Assembly (NCBI RefSeq): GCF_902150045.1
Contig: NZ_CABFVU010000001.1
Location: 1,674,001-1,738,000, forward strand
Length of the DNA: 64,000 bases
Reading direction: 5' to 3'
From: Chitinophaga polysaccharea
Lineage (GTDB): Bacteria > Bacteroidota > Bacteroidia > Chitinophagales > Chitinophagaceae
The notes beneath the pieces were generated by a model, which was given only the letters and a program-made list of their open reading frames with translations, made no database searches and was not told the origin of the DNA. Shown here one piece after another: positions 53,204 through 62,171 of the stretch (position 1 is the stretch's first letter; every line of letters begins with the position of its first letter). A program made the position numbers and the translations under genes.

Positions 53204-54151
53204 TCAGCTCTCCAGGCTATTTAACCGGCGGATAGTATCCCTGAACTCTGTCCATATTTCTTCCAGTACTACTGCTGCAGGTTTAATATCATGTATCAGC
53301 GCGCTTACCTGTCCTATTTCCAGCTCCCCTTCTTCAAGGTTGCCCTCAAACATGCCAGATTTGGCGCGGGCCCTTCCCAGCAAGGTTCTCAGCGCATTGG
53401 CGTCTGCGCCGTTATCTTCCGCCTGTTGTACCGCCTGGTAAAAGTTATTCTTGATAAGCCGCACCGGCGCCAGTTTCTTCAGGCTTAACATGGTATCACC
53501 TTCTTTGGCATTTACCACTGCCTGCTTAAAATTTATATGGGAAGATGCTTCGGGCGTTGCTACAAAACGGCTGCCTACCTGTACCCCGGAAGCTCCCAGT
53601 GCAAAGGCGGCTGCCATTGCCTTTCCTGAGCCTATGCCGCCGGCGGCAATAACAGGTATCTTTACCTGTTCGCATACAGAAGGGATCAGTACCATGGTAG
53701 TGGTTTCCTCACGGCCGTTATGGCCACCGGCTTCAAATCCTTCTGCTACTACTGCATCTACACCTGCCGCCTCGCTCTTTAATGCAAAAGCCGCACTGGA
53801 TACAACATGCACTACTTTGATGCCGGCTGCTTTCAACACCGGTGTCCATGTTTTAGGATTCCCCGCAGAGGTGAATACAATCTGTACCCCTTCTTCCAGT
53901 ATAATATTTATCAGCTGGTCGATATCAGGGTACAGCAGCGGCACATTCACGCCAAAAGGCTTACCAGTGGCCTGTTTACATTTCTGAATATGTTCACGCA
54001 GCACTGCAGGGTACATGCTTCCCGCACCAATAAGGCCCAGTCCACCGGCATTACTAACAGCACTGGCTAAACGCCATCCGCTTGCCCAGATCATACCAGC
54101 CTGGATCACAGGGTATTGAATATTGAATAAGGAAGTGATACGGTTGTTCAT
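53204..54151 (-). CDS. Nitronate monooxygenase-like FMN protein (NMO/FabK fold)
   Basis: 315 residues, TIM-barrel FMN protein. It starts IQYPVIQAGMIWASGWRLAS, with the later VVAEGFEAGGHNGREETTTM (active-site His) and AAGGIGSGKAMAAAFALGAS (phosphate binding). Members oxidise alkyl nitronates or act as enoyl-ACP reductase II (FabK). The sequence alone does not separate the two. Confidence 0.85.
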   Translation of the reverse strand: MNNRITSLFNIQYPVIQAGMIWASGWRLASAVSNAGGLGLIGAGSMYPAVLREHIQKCKQATGKPFGVNVPLLYPDIDQLINIILEEGVQIVFTSAGNPKTWTPVLKAAGIKVVHVVSSAAFALKSEAAGVDAVVAEGFEAGGHNGREETTTMVLIPSVCEQVKIPVIAAGGIGSGKAMAAAFALGASGVQVGSRFVATPEASSHINFKQAVVNAKEGDTMLSLKKLAPVRLIKNNFYQAVQQAEDNGADANALRTLLGRARAKSGMFEGNLEEGELEIGQVSALIHDIKPAAVVLEEIWTEFRDTIRRLNSLES

Positions 54152-54183
54152 AAGCGAATATACTATAGCTTGATGCGCCGGTA

Positions 54184-55176
54184 TTATCCCAGGTCTATTT
54201 CTGTATTGTCACCTATGTTCAGGCTCTGGCTCAATCCGCGGATATTGGCATCACTGCCTATCAGCGAGGATTTCAATACTACTTCATACAGGTTGCTGAA
54301 AGAACCGATGATAGAGTCTTTCACAATAGAATAATTGATCACCGTATTATCGCCAATAGCCACATTAGGGCCTATAATAGCGTTTTTGATATTACAGCCT
54401 TCCCCTATGCTCACCGGTGGGATGATGATCGTATTTTCATATGGTAATACCGGGTTACTGGCCAGTTTGTACTTCTTCAGCAGGATCGCGTTTGTTTCCA
54501 GCAGGGTGTCTTTCCTGCCGCAATCGAACCAGTTGGATACTTTAAAGCCGTTAAACTGTACGCCGTGCTCAATCATACATTCCAATGCATCTGTAAGCTG
54601 GAACTCGTCGTGCGATTTTATCCTGTTGTCGATATTGCTTTGCAGGCATTCGTACAGCTGCTGCGTTTCCTTGATCTTGTACAGCCCTACCAGTGCGAGG
54701 TTCGACTTAGGGATCTGTGGCTTTTCCACTACACGGGTAATCTTACCCTGTTCATCCAGTTCTGCTACGCCGAAGTTACGCGGGTCATCTACTTTCTTCA
54801 GGCCCAGCATGGAAAAAGGAGAAGCGATCACTTCTTTGAAATCACATTCACAGATAGTATCTCCCAGTACAATCAATACTTCGTCATTCCCTACTACATC
54901 GCGGGTAAGTGACAATGCATGCCCCGTGCCTTCACGACTGTTCTGCTGTACAAAGTGACAGGTAAGCCGGGGGTATTTCTTTTCCACGTAATGCTGGATC
55001 TTTTCTCCAAGATAACCTACCACAAAAACGAATTCTGTGATACCCGCATCCACCAGCTGATCAATAATGATACTGAGAATGGTCCTGCCGGCTAAAGGTA
55101 TTAATGCTTTAGGCTGTGTATATGTATGTGGACGAAGCTTGGTGCCTGCCCCTGCCACTGGTATTATTGCCTTCAT
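54184..55176 (-). CDS. Sugar-1-phosphate nucleotidyltransferase
   Basis: 330 residues. The nucleotide-binding N-terminus is IIPVAGAGTKLRPHTYTQPK, with the magnesium/sugar motif LIVLGDTICE and FKVSNWFDCGRKDTLL. The C-terminal ~80 residues form a left-handed beta-helix of hexapeptides (IGEGCNIKNAIIGPNVAIGD). It activates a sugar phosphate, probably with dTTP or UTP, for envelope polysaccharide. It is divergent from glyA. Confidence 0.9.
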   Translation of the reverse strand: MKAIIPVAGAGTKLRPHTYTQPKALIPLAGRTILSIIIDQLVDAGITEFVFVVGYLGEKIQHYVEKKYPRLTCHFVQQNSREGTGHALSLTRDVVGNDEVLIVLGDTICECDFKEVIASPFSMLGLKKVDDPRNFGVAELDEQGKITRVVEKPQIPKSNLALVGLYKIKETQQLYECLQSNIDNRIKSHDEFQLTDALECMIEHGVQFNGFKVSNWFDCGRKDTLLETNAILLKKYKLASNPVLPYENTIIIPPVSIGEGCNIKNAIIGPNVAIGDNTVINYSIVKDSIIGSFSNLYEVVLKSSLIGSDANIRGLSQSLNIGDNTEIDLG

Positions 55177-55265
55177 TTAGTGTTGTAGTTAGGATTAGCT
55201 ATTGCTGCTCGAATGCGGCGAAATTAACATAAAAAGCGGAAAGCATAAAGCGCAAGGCTTTAAGC

Positions 55266-55296
55266 TTGCAATTGATCTGGCTTTCATTTATTTTTG
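55266..55296 (+). promoter_or_regulatory. glyA promoter
   Basis: TTG at 55266-55268 and TATTTTTG at 55289-55296, spaced by 20 bp, fit the Bacteroidota consensus. The ATG follows 18 bp later. Confidence 0.65.
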
Positions 55297-55314
55297 CACC
55301 AAATTTAAGGCAAC

Positions 55315-56592
55315 ATGCAAAGAGACCAGCAAATATTTGATTTAATCGGCCAGGAATTGGAGCGTCAGCGCCATGGCATCGAGTTGATCGCATCTGAAAA
55401 CTTTACCAGCTTACAGGTAATGCAGGCGATGGGACATGTGATGACGAATAAATATGCCGAAGGGTATCCTGGCAGAAGATATTATGCAGGCTGTGAAATT
55501 GTGGACCAGAGCGAACAACTGGCTATCGACAGGGCAAAACAAATATTTGGCGCCGCTTATGTGAACGTACAACCTCACTCCGGCGCACAGGCCAATGCAG
55601 CTGTTATGCTGGCTATCCTGCAGCCGGGCGATAAAATCCTCGGACTGGATCTGAGCATGGGCGGTCACCTTACCCACGGTTCTTCTGTAAACTATTCCGG
55701 AAAGCTCTACCAACCTCATTTCTATGGCGTTAACAAAGAAACAGGCCTGGTGGAATATGATAAAATGGAAGAAATAGCCAATCGCGAAAAACCAAAACTG
55801 ATTGTTTGCGGCGCATCCGCTTACAGCCGCGACTGGGACTATAAACGTATCCGCGAGATAGCCGACCAGGTAGGCGCCTTTGTACTGGCTGATATAGCAC
55901 ACCCTGCAGGTTTGATCGCCAAAGGACTGCTGAACTCTCCGTTTGCTCACTGCCATTTTGTAACCACTACCACACACAAAACACTCCGTGGCCCACGTGG
56001 CGGTATGATCATGATGGGCGCTGATTTCGAGAACCCATTCGGTCTGAAAACGCCAAAAGGCGAAACCCGCCTGATGAGCTCTCTCATCGACACTGCTGTA
56101 TTCCCCGGCATCCAGGGCGGCCCGCTGGAGCACGTGATTGCTGCGAAAGCTGTGTCTTTCTTCGAGATCCTGTCGGACGACTATACCGTGTACGCCAACC
56201 AGATCCTGAAGAATGCACAATCAATGGCTAAAAGCTTTGTGAGCAAAGGATATGAGATCATTTCCGGTGGTACGGACAATCACCTGATGCTGATTGACCT
56301 CCGCAACAAAAATATCTCCGGTAAAAAAGCCGAACAAACACTGGTAAAAGCCGATATCACCGTAAACAAAAACATGGTGCCGTTCGACGATAAATCCGCA
56401 TTCATCACTTCCGGTATCCGTATCGGTGTTCCTGCCATCACTACCCGCGGCCTGAGCGAAAGCCATATGGGCCAGATCGTTGACTGGATCGATGCACTCC
56501 TCCTGGATGCGGACAATGAAGCGCTGATCCTCAAAGTAAGGGGCGAAGTGAATACATTTATGCAGCAGTTCCCGCTGTATCCTGAGCTGTAG
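55315..56592 (+). CDS. glyA: Serine hydroxymethyltransferase
   Basis: 425 residues. PLP enzyme that interconverts serine and glycine with tetrahydrofolate. Signature segments are [24 protein letters not shown], the Schiff-base Lys in [15 protein letters not shown] and [14 protein letters not shown], all typical and full length. It is downstream of a clear promoter. Confidence 0.97.
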   Translation: MQRDQQIFDLIGQELERQRHGIELIASENFTSLQVMQAMGHVMTNKYAEGYPGRRYYAGCEIVDQSEQLAIDRAKQIFGAAYVNVQPHSGAQANAAVMLAILQPGDKILGLDLSMGGHLTHGSSVNYSGKLYQPHFYGVNKETGLVEYDKMEEIANREKPKLIVCGASAYSRDWDYKRIREIADQVGAFVLADIAHPAGLIAKGLLNSPFAHCHFVTTTTHKTLRGPRGGMIMMGADFENPFGLKTPKGETRLMSSLIDTAVFPGIQGGPLEHVIAAKAVSFFEILSDDYTVYANQILKNAQSMAKSFVSKGYEIISGGTDNHLMLIDLRNKNISGKKAEQTLVKADITVNKNMVPFDDKSAFITSGIRIGVPAITTRGLSESHMGQIVDWIDALLLDADNEALILKVRGEVNTFMQQFPLYPEL

Positions 56593-56599
56593 ACGCGGA

Positions 56600-56866
56600 T
56601 TTTGTCCTGGAACACTGATTAGGATGATTACCCTGATTATTTTTTAAGGAGATGATATGATAATATAAAGGAGATGTAAGCGAACAAATACTCGCTTACA
56701 TCTCCTTTTTTGTTAAGCTCAAATCAACAAATGCTCTTGTCTGATCAAGACAACTTCGCCTTCAGAAGGCAATCCCAATAGGTATACCCGCTTATATCTC
56801 CCCTTATTATCATCTCCCCAAAAACAAGATCACAGTAATCATCCTAATCAGTGTTCCAGGACAAAA
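56600..56866. repeat. 267-bp element with 32-bp perfect terminal inverted repeats
   Basis: The end arms (56600-56631 and 56835-56866) start TTTTGTCCTGGAACACTGAT and are exact reverse complements over 32 bases. A second inverted layer lies inside: GGAGATGATA with AGGAGATGTAAGCG on the left answers CGCTTATATCTCC and TATTATCATCTCC on the right. The interior also holds a 17-bp stem (56667-56683 with 56692-56708), TTGTCTGATCAAGACAA and GCCTTCAGAAGGC. No reading frame is present. Confidence 0.85.
56667..56711 (+). terminator. Strong hairpin with T-run after glyA
   Basis: A perfect 17-bp stem AAAGGAGATGTAAGCGA (56667-56683) / complement (56692-56708) is followed by TTT. It is part of the larger palindromic element and probably ends the glyA transcript. 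Confidence 0.8.
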
Positions 56867-56917
56867 CCCACTCCCGTTAAAATTTATTTTGCATTTCAAA
56901 ATATACCCTTATCTTTA

Positions 56918-56943
56918 TAGTGTACTAGTTAAGTAGTACACTA
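56918..56943. promoter_or_regulatory. GntR/YtrA-type operator
   Basis: TAGTGTACTA (56918-56927) and TAGTACACTA (56934-56943) are exact reverse complements around a 6-base centre. It lies just before the ATPase gene, overlapping the expected start of transcription. YtrA-type GntR regulators bind GTGTA/TACAC palindromes, and the regulator is encoded in the operon at 58624. Confidence 0.88.
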
Positions 56944-56954
56944 AACCACGAAAT

Positions 56955-57788
56955 ATGATTAACATCCAATCCCTGACATTCAGTTACCGGAAAAACAAGC
57001 CCCTGTTCGAAAACTTACAGCTACGGCTGGAAGCAGGACACATTTATGGTTTGCTTGGAAAAAATGGGGCAGGCAAATCCACACTCCTTAAACAAATAGC
57101 CGGCCTGTTGTTCCCCGACAGCGGCATCTGCGAAGTACTGGGCTACCCGTCCGCAAAAAGGCAACCAGCCTTCCTCCGGGAGATATTCCTCGTACCGGAA
57201 GAATTCTATCTTCCGAAAGTAAGTGTGAAAAGATATGTAAACATTTATGCCCCTTTTTACCCCAACTTCGATGAAGCCGCATTCTACAACTATCTGAAGG
57301 AATTTGAGATCCCCAGGGATCAGCAGCTAACGGAAATGTCGTACGGGCAAAAAAAGAAAGTGCTGATCAGCTTCGCCCTGGCTACCAACACCAAGGCACT
57401 GATTATGGATGAACCTACCAACGGGCTCGATATTCCCTCCAAAAGCCAGTTCCGCAAAGTGATTGCCGCCGCGGTGAGCAATGATAAATGTATCGTGATT
57501 TCCACTCACCAGGTACGCGATCTTGATAACCTGATCGACAGCATCGTGATCATTGACGGGCACAAAATTATTTTCCGGGAAGATGTACAAACGGTGACGG
57601 ATAAACTGAGCTTCAAAACAGTGAGCAGGATAGAAGAAACTACCGGCATCCTCTTCGCCGACAGCAACGTGCGCGGACATACCATCATAACCCGCAATGC
57701 AGGCCATGAACAAAGTAAAATAGATATGGAATTGCTCTTTAATGCAGTACTCACCAATCATAAACCTATCCAGGAAATATTCAACTGA
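56955..57788 (+). CDS. ABC transporter ATP-binding protein
   Basis: 277 residues. Walker A LLGKNGAGKSTLLKQI, signature LTEMSYGQKKKVLIS, Walker B ALIMDEPTNGLDIP and H-loop ISTHQVRD. It is the first gene of the operon controlled by the palindrome above; the next gene starts 7 bp later and encodes its membrane partner. Confidence 0.93.
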   Translation: MINIQSLTFSYRKNKPLFENLQLRLEAGHIYGLLGKNGAGKSTLLKQIAGLLFPDSGICEVLGYPSAKRQPAFLREIFLVPEEFYLPKVSVKRYVNIYAPFYPNFDEAAFYNYLKEFEIPRDQQLTEMSYGQKKKVLISFALATNTKALIMDEPTNGLDIPSKSQFRKVIAAAVSNDKCIVISTHQVRDLDNLIDSIVIIDGHKIIFREDVQTVTDKLSFKTVSRIEETTGILFADSNVRGHTIITRNAGHEQSKIDMELLFNAVLTNHKPIQEIFN

Positions 57789-57795
57789 TTCACCC

Positions 57796-58611
57796 ATGCA
57801 ACCAAATAACGTATTTAATGTTCGCCGTATGCAGTTATACCTGCAAAAACACTTTACCGATCATTACCGCTTTTACGGGATGGGCATGCTCACCATATTC
57901 GGGCTCATGACGGGAATAGCAGTGCTGATGATAACTGTAGCCCGCGATCCCTTCCGGCAACTAAGCGATCTGGCATCCTTCTATTACATTGGCCTCTTCT
58001 TTGGTGGCATGCTGTTTACCAGCAGGGCCTTTAATGAACTGGGCAGTAAAGAAAAAGGTGTGGATTTCTTAATGCTGCCAGCCTCACAGTTTGAGAAATT
58101 CATCACCCTGCTCCTCATCAGCAGCATCGGCTACTTCATTGCTTATCATATCAGCTGCTACCTCAGCTTCAAAATTATTGAAAACGCACAACAGGCAGCG
58201 ATAGGTGTGAAAATAGAAAAAGACTACCTGTTCCTGGACAATCCTAAAGAAAAAGTATACATCTATTATGGATACTTCATTTTGCAGGCGGCATTCCTGC
58301 TGGGCGCCACCTACTTCCACAAGTACAGTTTTATCAAAACGGTGTTATCCGTTTTCGTTTTCGGATTCGCGCTGTGGCTGATTAACTGTGTGATCATCAC
58401 ACTTATTTTTGGGTTCGGCAATGAATTCTGGAAAAGATCAGTACCCTTCCTGCTGGTAGGCAAACTGGAAGGCGGGCCTTTCTCCTGGCATACAACCATA
58501 TACCTGATCCCAAAATGGCTGCAGGATACCTACCTGTTTATGATAAAATTTGTGATAGCGCCCGTACTCTGGACCATTGCTTATTTCCGGTTGAAGGATC
58601 AAGAAATTTAA
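57796..58611 (+). CDS. ABC transporter membrane protein
   Basis: 271 residues from ATG at 57796. About six membrane helices (the first two at ~30-50 and ~60-80, the last near the C-terminus), without recognised named motifs. Position between the ATPase and the GntR regulator makes it the permease. Confidence 0.82.
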   Translation: MQPNNVFNVRRMQLYLQKHFTDHYRFYGMGMLTIFGLMTGIAVLMITVARDPFRQLSDLASFYYIGLFFGGMLFTSRAFNELGSKEKGVDFLMLPASQFEKFITLLLISSIGYFIAYHISCYLSFKIIENAQQAAIGVKIEKDYLFLDNPKEKVYIYYGYFILQAAFLLGATYFHKYSFIKTVLSVFVFGFALWLINCVIITLIFGFGNEFWKRSVPFLLVGKLEGGPFSWHTTIYLIPKWLQDTYLFMIKFVIAPVLWTIAYFRLKDQEI

Positions 58612-58623
58612 AAACTCTGTGAA

Positions 58624-58995
58624 ATGGAATTTAAAGATACACAAGCAATATATGTACAGATCGCAGATTATATCTGCGAACAGATATTGCTTACCAAATG
58701 GCAGCCGGAGGAGCGTATTCCATCTGTAAGGGAACTGGCGGTTTCGCTGGAAGTAAATCCCAACACGGTAATGCGTACCTGCGAGCTCCTGCAACAGCAG
58801 GAAATCATCCAGAATAAAAGAGGGATCGGCTATTTTATCAGCGGGGATGCAGTGAAGAAAATAAAGCAATTTAAGAAGGAAGCCTTTATAAAGAATGAAT
58901 TGCCCAGTTTTTTCCGAAGCATGTACCTGCTGGATCTTGACCTCGATGAACTGAAACCTCATTTTGAGAAATTTAAAAAATCAAATTTCAATTAA
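58624..58995 (+). CDS. GntR-family regulator (YtrA subfamily)
   Basis: 123 residues. The N-terminal winged helix is PSVRELAVSLEVNPNTVMRT, and RGIGYFIS is the usual wing. The short C-terminus is the YtrA dimerisation segment. It probably represses its own operon through the palindrome at 56918. Confidence 0.92.
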   Translation: MEFKDTQAIYVQIADYICEQILLTKWQPEERIPSVRELAVSLEVNPNTVMRTCELLQQQEIIQNKRGIGYFISGDAVKKIKQFKKEAFIKNELPSFFRSMYLLDLDLDELKPHFEKFKKSNFN

Positions 58996-58996
58996 C

Positions 58997-59665
58997 ATGA
59001 AAACCAGCAATAAACTATTCTCAGGCTTTTCAGGCGTACTGGTATTACTCATGCTGCTTTCTGCCATTATATTAAAAGCCAATTACAACAAAGGCATTAC
59101 AAACACTATTAACCACCAGCCAAAGCAGGATCCGGATTACGCCAAAGTAACCATTCCTGCATTTAAGGCACTGGTGCTAAAAAGTACGGTGGCAAAAACT
59201 GATGATCGTGAAGCTACTGTCTATATCCGCGAATCGCCGGAATATCAGCTCGAATTCTATAAGAATGCTACCTACAATCTATTGGGTGATACCCTCTACA
59301 TAGAGATCAGCAAACCACGCGATGTAGTGTTATTTAGCCCCGCTATCCGCTATATCGACAACAGAACAGGTTATGCTATTACCGTTTCAGAGGTAAACTC
59401 TCCCAGCCTGCACATCAACGCCGGCGGGCAGATACATGTATACATGCATAATTCAAAAATCAACAGCTTCTCCTTTACAGGGAAAGAAAACAATACGCTG
59501 GAAGTAACTGAAGACAATGTGCTGGACTCTGTAAAGGTAACAATGGGTAAACGCGGGTCTTTATACTTTTATGCGCCTTATCAGGCGGGGGATTTTAGTG
59601 TGGATAGCTTAGATAACCTGAATATAACGGGCAAATCGCTGAAAAGCCTGAAACGATTTAATTAA
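58997..59665 (+). CDS. Membrane-anchored hypothetical protein
   Basis: 222 residues from ATG at 58997, one base after the GntR stop. A single N-terminal transmembrane helix (~10-30) is followed by a beta-rich extracytoplasmic domain, with repeated short strands (NKSGEATV-like pattern) resembling DUF2807-type adhesin folds, though not conclusively. Last gene of the ABC operon. Confidence 0.75.
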   Translation: MKTSNKLFSGFSGVLVLLMLLSAIILKANYNKGITNTINHQPKQDPDYAKVTIPAFKALVLKSTVAKTDDREATVYIRESPEYQLEFYKNATYNLLGDTLYIEISKPRDVVLFSPAIRYIDNRTGYAITVSEVNSPSLHINAGGQIHVYMHNSKINSFSFTGKENNTLEVTEDNVLDSVKVTMGKRGSLYFYAPYQAGDFSVDSLDNLNITGKSLKSLKRFN

Positions 59666-59750
59666 CTCTTTAGCAATAAATTCTATCAATGCACAAACCT
59701 GCTTTCCAGCTGGTTTATAATTTACATAACAAGTTTTTGTGTTAAAAATG

Positions 59751-59790
59751 AACGTCCCGATCTCCATCGGGACGTTGCTGTTATATCTTT
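59751..59790 (+). terminator. Terminator of the ABC operon
   Basis: AACGTCCCGA (59751-59760) pairs with TCGGGACGTT (59767-59776), followed by T-rich sequence. It lies between converging genes. Confidence 0.8.
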
Positions 59791-60966
59791 TTAAAACTGT
59801 GTTGCCAGGTAAGCCATTGTTCCCATACCTATCTCTATGGCCTGTTCATCTACATCAAAAGTAGGCGTATGCACACCGGAGGTAATTCCTCTTGCAGCAT
59901 TACCCGTCCCTAACCGGAAGAAACATGCCGGTACCACCTGGGAATAAAAAGCGAAATCTTCTGCGCCCATCCTGATTTCCGTATCGCCTACCGCTTCAGC
60001 GCCGAGGTATTCCGTAGCAAAGCCGCGGGCTTTATTGGTTACTTCTTCATTATTGTACAAAGTAGGATAGCCCACTAATATTTCGACATCAATTTCAGCG
60101 CCCATTGCTTCCGCAATACCGGTTGCCTGTTTGCGTATCAGCTCATGCGCCCTGAAACGCCAGGTTTCATCCATTGCCCTGAAAGTCCCCATCAGCTTCA
60201 CTTCGCTGGGAATCACATTGGTAGTGAATCCTCCATTGAAAGCACAGATAGATAATACAGAAGGAGAAAAAGGATTGTTGTTACGGGAGATGATCTGCTG
60301 TAAGCTCACTACCAGTTGGGAAGCTACCAGGATGGTATCTACTGTAAGATGCGGCTGCGCAGCATGACCGCCTTTACCTTTAATGGTAATATAAATTTCA
60401 TCGGCGCTGGCCATATATTTACCGGCATGAAACCCAAGCTTACCGGCTTCCATGGAAGGATGCACGTGCAACCCCAGGATAGCGTCGGGACGCGGATTTT
60501 CAAGGGCGCCTTCTTCAATCATGATGCTGGCGCCGCCTGGATGCTTTTCTTCGCCTGGCTGAAACAGCACCTTGACAGTACCTTCAAACCCGTCTTTTAA
60601 TTCATTCAATATCTTGGTAGCACCCAGTACACAGGAAGTGTGCACATCATGCCCACAGGCATGCATTACGCCAACATTGGCAGATTTATAGGGCACGTCG
60701 TTGGCCTCAGTGATGGGCAGCGCATCTATATCTGCACGCAGTGCGATGGTTTTGGAGGAAGGGTTTTTACCTTCTATCAGTGCTATGATCCCCGTGCCGG
60801 CAATACCTGCTTTGAAAGGAACACCAAAAGCAGTTAATTGCTTTTGTATGAAAGCAGTGGTTTCAAATTCCTGGAAAGACAGTTCCGGATGGGAATGCAG
60901 GTGTCTTCTTATAGCAGTAAACTCCGGTGCATATGCTTTCGCCAGTTCTTTAATACGGTTCTTCAT
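59791..60966 (-). CDS. M20-family amidohydrolase
   Basis: 391 residues. The N-terminal FTAIRRHLHSHPELSFQE is the family start. Metal ligands appear in GVMHACGHDVHTSC and LFQPGEEKHPGGAS, and GLHVHPSMEAG also fits. Typical of N-acyl-amino-acid amidohydrolases or hippurate hydrolase-like enzymes; a normal length. Its start overlaps the end of the SPOR gene by 17 bp. Confidence 0.92.
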   Translation of the reverse strand: MKNRIKELAKAYAPEFTAIRRHLHSHPELSFQEFETTAFIQKQLTAFGVPFKAGIAGTGIIALIEGKNPSSKTIALRADIDALPITEANDVPYKSANVGVMHACGHDVHTSCVLGATKILNELKDGFEGTVKVLFQPGEEKHPGGASIMIEEGALENPRPDAILGLHVHPSMEAGKLGFHAGKYMASADEIYITIKGKGGHAAQPHLTVDTILVASQLVVSLQQIISRNNNPFSPSVLSICAFNGGFTTNVIPSEVKLMGTFRAMDETWRFRAHELIRKQATGIAEAMGAEIDVEILVGYPTLYNNEEVTNKARGFATEYLGAEAVGDTEIRMGAEDFAFYSQVVPACFFRLGTGNAARGITSGVHTPTFDVDEQAIEIGMGTMAYLATQF

Positions 60967-61390
60967 TCGATAGTTCTTTATCCAGTGACACGTTAATAAT
61001 GGCAGGTACTACAAATACACCGCCCGCAAACAGGTCGGATAATTTGTCCCGTAATTCAGCTGCTTCCTCACGGGTTTTAAAATCGCCTACGCGCACTTTA
61101 AAATAGGGGGCCTGGTAATCGAGATAAGTACGGTAATCACCAAAAAGCTGCATCACTTTGGCTTTGGCTTCATTGGCATCACCACGTTTGTTGGTGGAAA
61201 TCACCTGTACCCGGAAACCGGACTGGTTGCGGATAGCCAGGGTGTTAATGTAGATCTGTTTCTTAATCAGCACATCCACACGACTATCTTTCACCACTCT
61301 TACATTTCCATTGGCGGCGATTGTATTGTCCTGCGCCATGGCCACTCCACTCCCCAACAGACAACACACCAGGATGAATAACTTTTGCAT
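60950..61390 (-). CDS. SPOR-domain protein
   Basis: 146 residues with a signal peptide (MQKLFILVCCLLGSGVAMAQ). The C-terminal ~75 residues match a SPOR domain (GFRVQVISTNKRGDANEAKA, YFKVRVGDFKTREEAAELRD). SPOR domains bind denuded peptidoglycan, often at the septum. It overlaps the start of the M20 hydrolase by 17 bp, so the two are probably co-transcribed. Confidence 0.9.
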   Translation of the reverse strand: MQKLFILVCCLLGSGVAMAQDNTIAANGNVRVVKDSRVDVLIKKQIYINTLAIRNQSGFRVQVISTNKRGDANEAKAKVMQLFGDYRTYLDYQAPYFKVRVGDFKTREEAAELRDKLSDLFAGGVFVVPAIINVSLDKELSNEEPY

Positions 61391-61419
61391 GAATACGTAT
61401 AATTAAGTATGAACAATTA

Positions 61420-62085
61420 TCATTGAGCCTCTTTGCTTTCCTTTACAATGTCTACACTGGCGCTGGCACCGATCCGGGTAGCACCGGCAGCTATCAGCTC
61501 TTTCGTCAGGGCAAAGGTACGAATACCTCCTGAAGCTTTTATTTGTATGTTAGCTGGCAGATTAGCTCTCATCAGTTTTACGGCTTCCACGGTAGCCCCC
61601 CTTTCTGCATAACCTGTAGACGTTTTCATGAAATCCACACCATACTTCGCATACAGCTGGCAGCACTGCACAATTTCTTCTTCCAATAATATGCCACTTT
61701 CAATGATGATCTTGATCACTTTCTGCTTCTCCCGTACCAGGTACATGATATTGGCAATCTCTTTCTCCAGGAATTCCCAGTCTTTGTTCTTTACTGCCGA
61801 GATATTGATCACCATATCCAGTTCATCAGCGCCATCCACAATAGCCAGCACTGTTTCCGCAACTTTGGCTTCAATAGCGGAATACCCGAACGGGAAACCA
61901 ATAACAGTGGCTATTTTAGTATTGGTAGCGCCAAGGAACTGTTTAGCCAGCTTCACGTATAAAGGAGGCACGCAGGCCGCAGCAAAATCGTATTCAACAC
62001 ACTGCATGCACAACTGCTTAACATCTTCCAGCGTGGTAGTGGGCTTCAATACGGTATGGTCTATATAACGGTTAATCTCCATCAT
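61420..62085 (-). CDS. deoC: Deoxyribose-phosphate aldolase
   Basis: 221 residues. TIM-barrel class I aldolase with YIDHTVLKPTTTLEDVKQLC, DELDMVINI and the catalytic lysine in KTSTGYAERGAT. It cleaves 2-deoxyribose 5-phosphate to acetaldehyde and glyceraldehyde 3-phosphate. ATG 62082 is an alternative start one codon in. Confidence 0.95.
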   Translation of the reverse strand: MMEINRYIDHTVLKPTTTLEDVKQLCMQCVEYDFAAACVPPLYVKLAKQFLGATNTKIATVIGFPFGYSAIEAKVAETVLAIVDGADELDMVINISAVKNKDWEFLEKEIANIMYLVREKQKVIKIIIESGILLEEEIVQCCQLYAKYGVDFMKTSTGYAERGATVEAVKLMRANLPANIQIKASGGIRTFALTKELIAAGATRIGASASVDIVKESKEAQ

Positions 62086-62119
62086 TCATTTGCTTGATTA
62101 CAAAGCGAAATTAATGCAA

Positions 62120-62145
62120 AACGGATTACGTTGCCGTAATCCGTT
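62120..62145. terminator. Hairpin between secA and deoC
   Basis: AACGGATTACG (62120-62130) pairs with CGTAATCCGTT (62135-62145). The T-run is poor on both sides, so it could also be an attenuator. Confidence 0.5.
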
Positions 62146-62171
62146 CCTTATCATTTTCCGGGCAGATACGC

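Noticed and set aside
55411-56220. Minus-strand ORF (269 residues) opposite glyA
   Set aside because: Antisense shadow of a fully supported gene.
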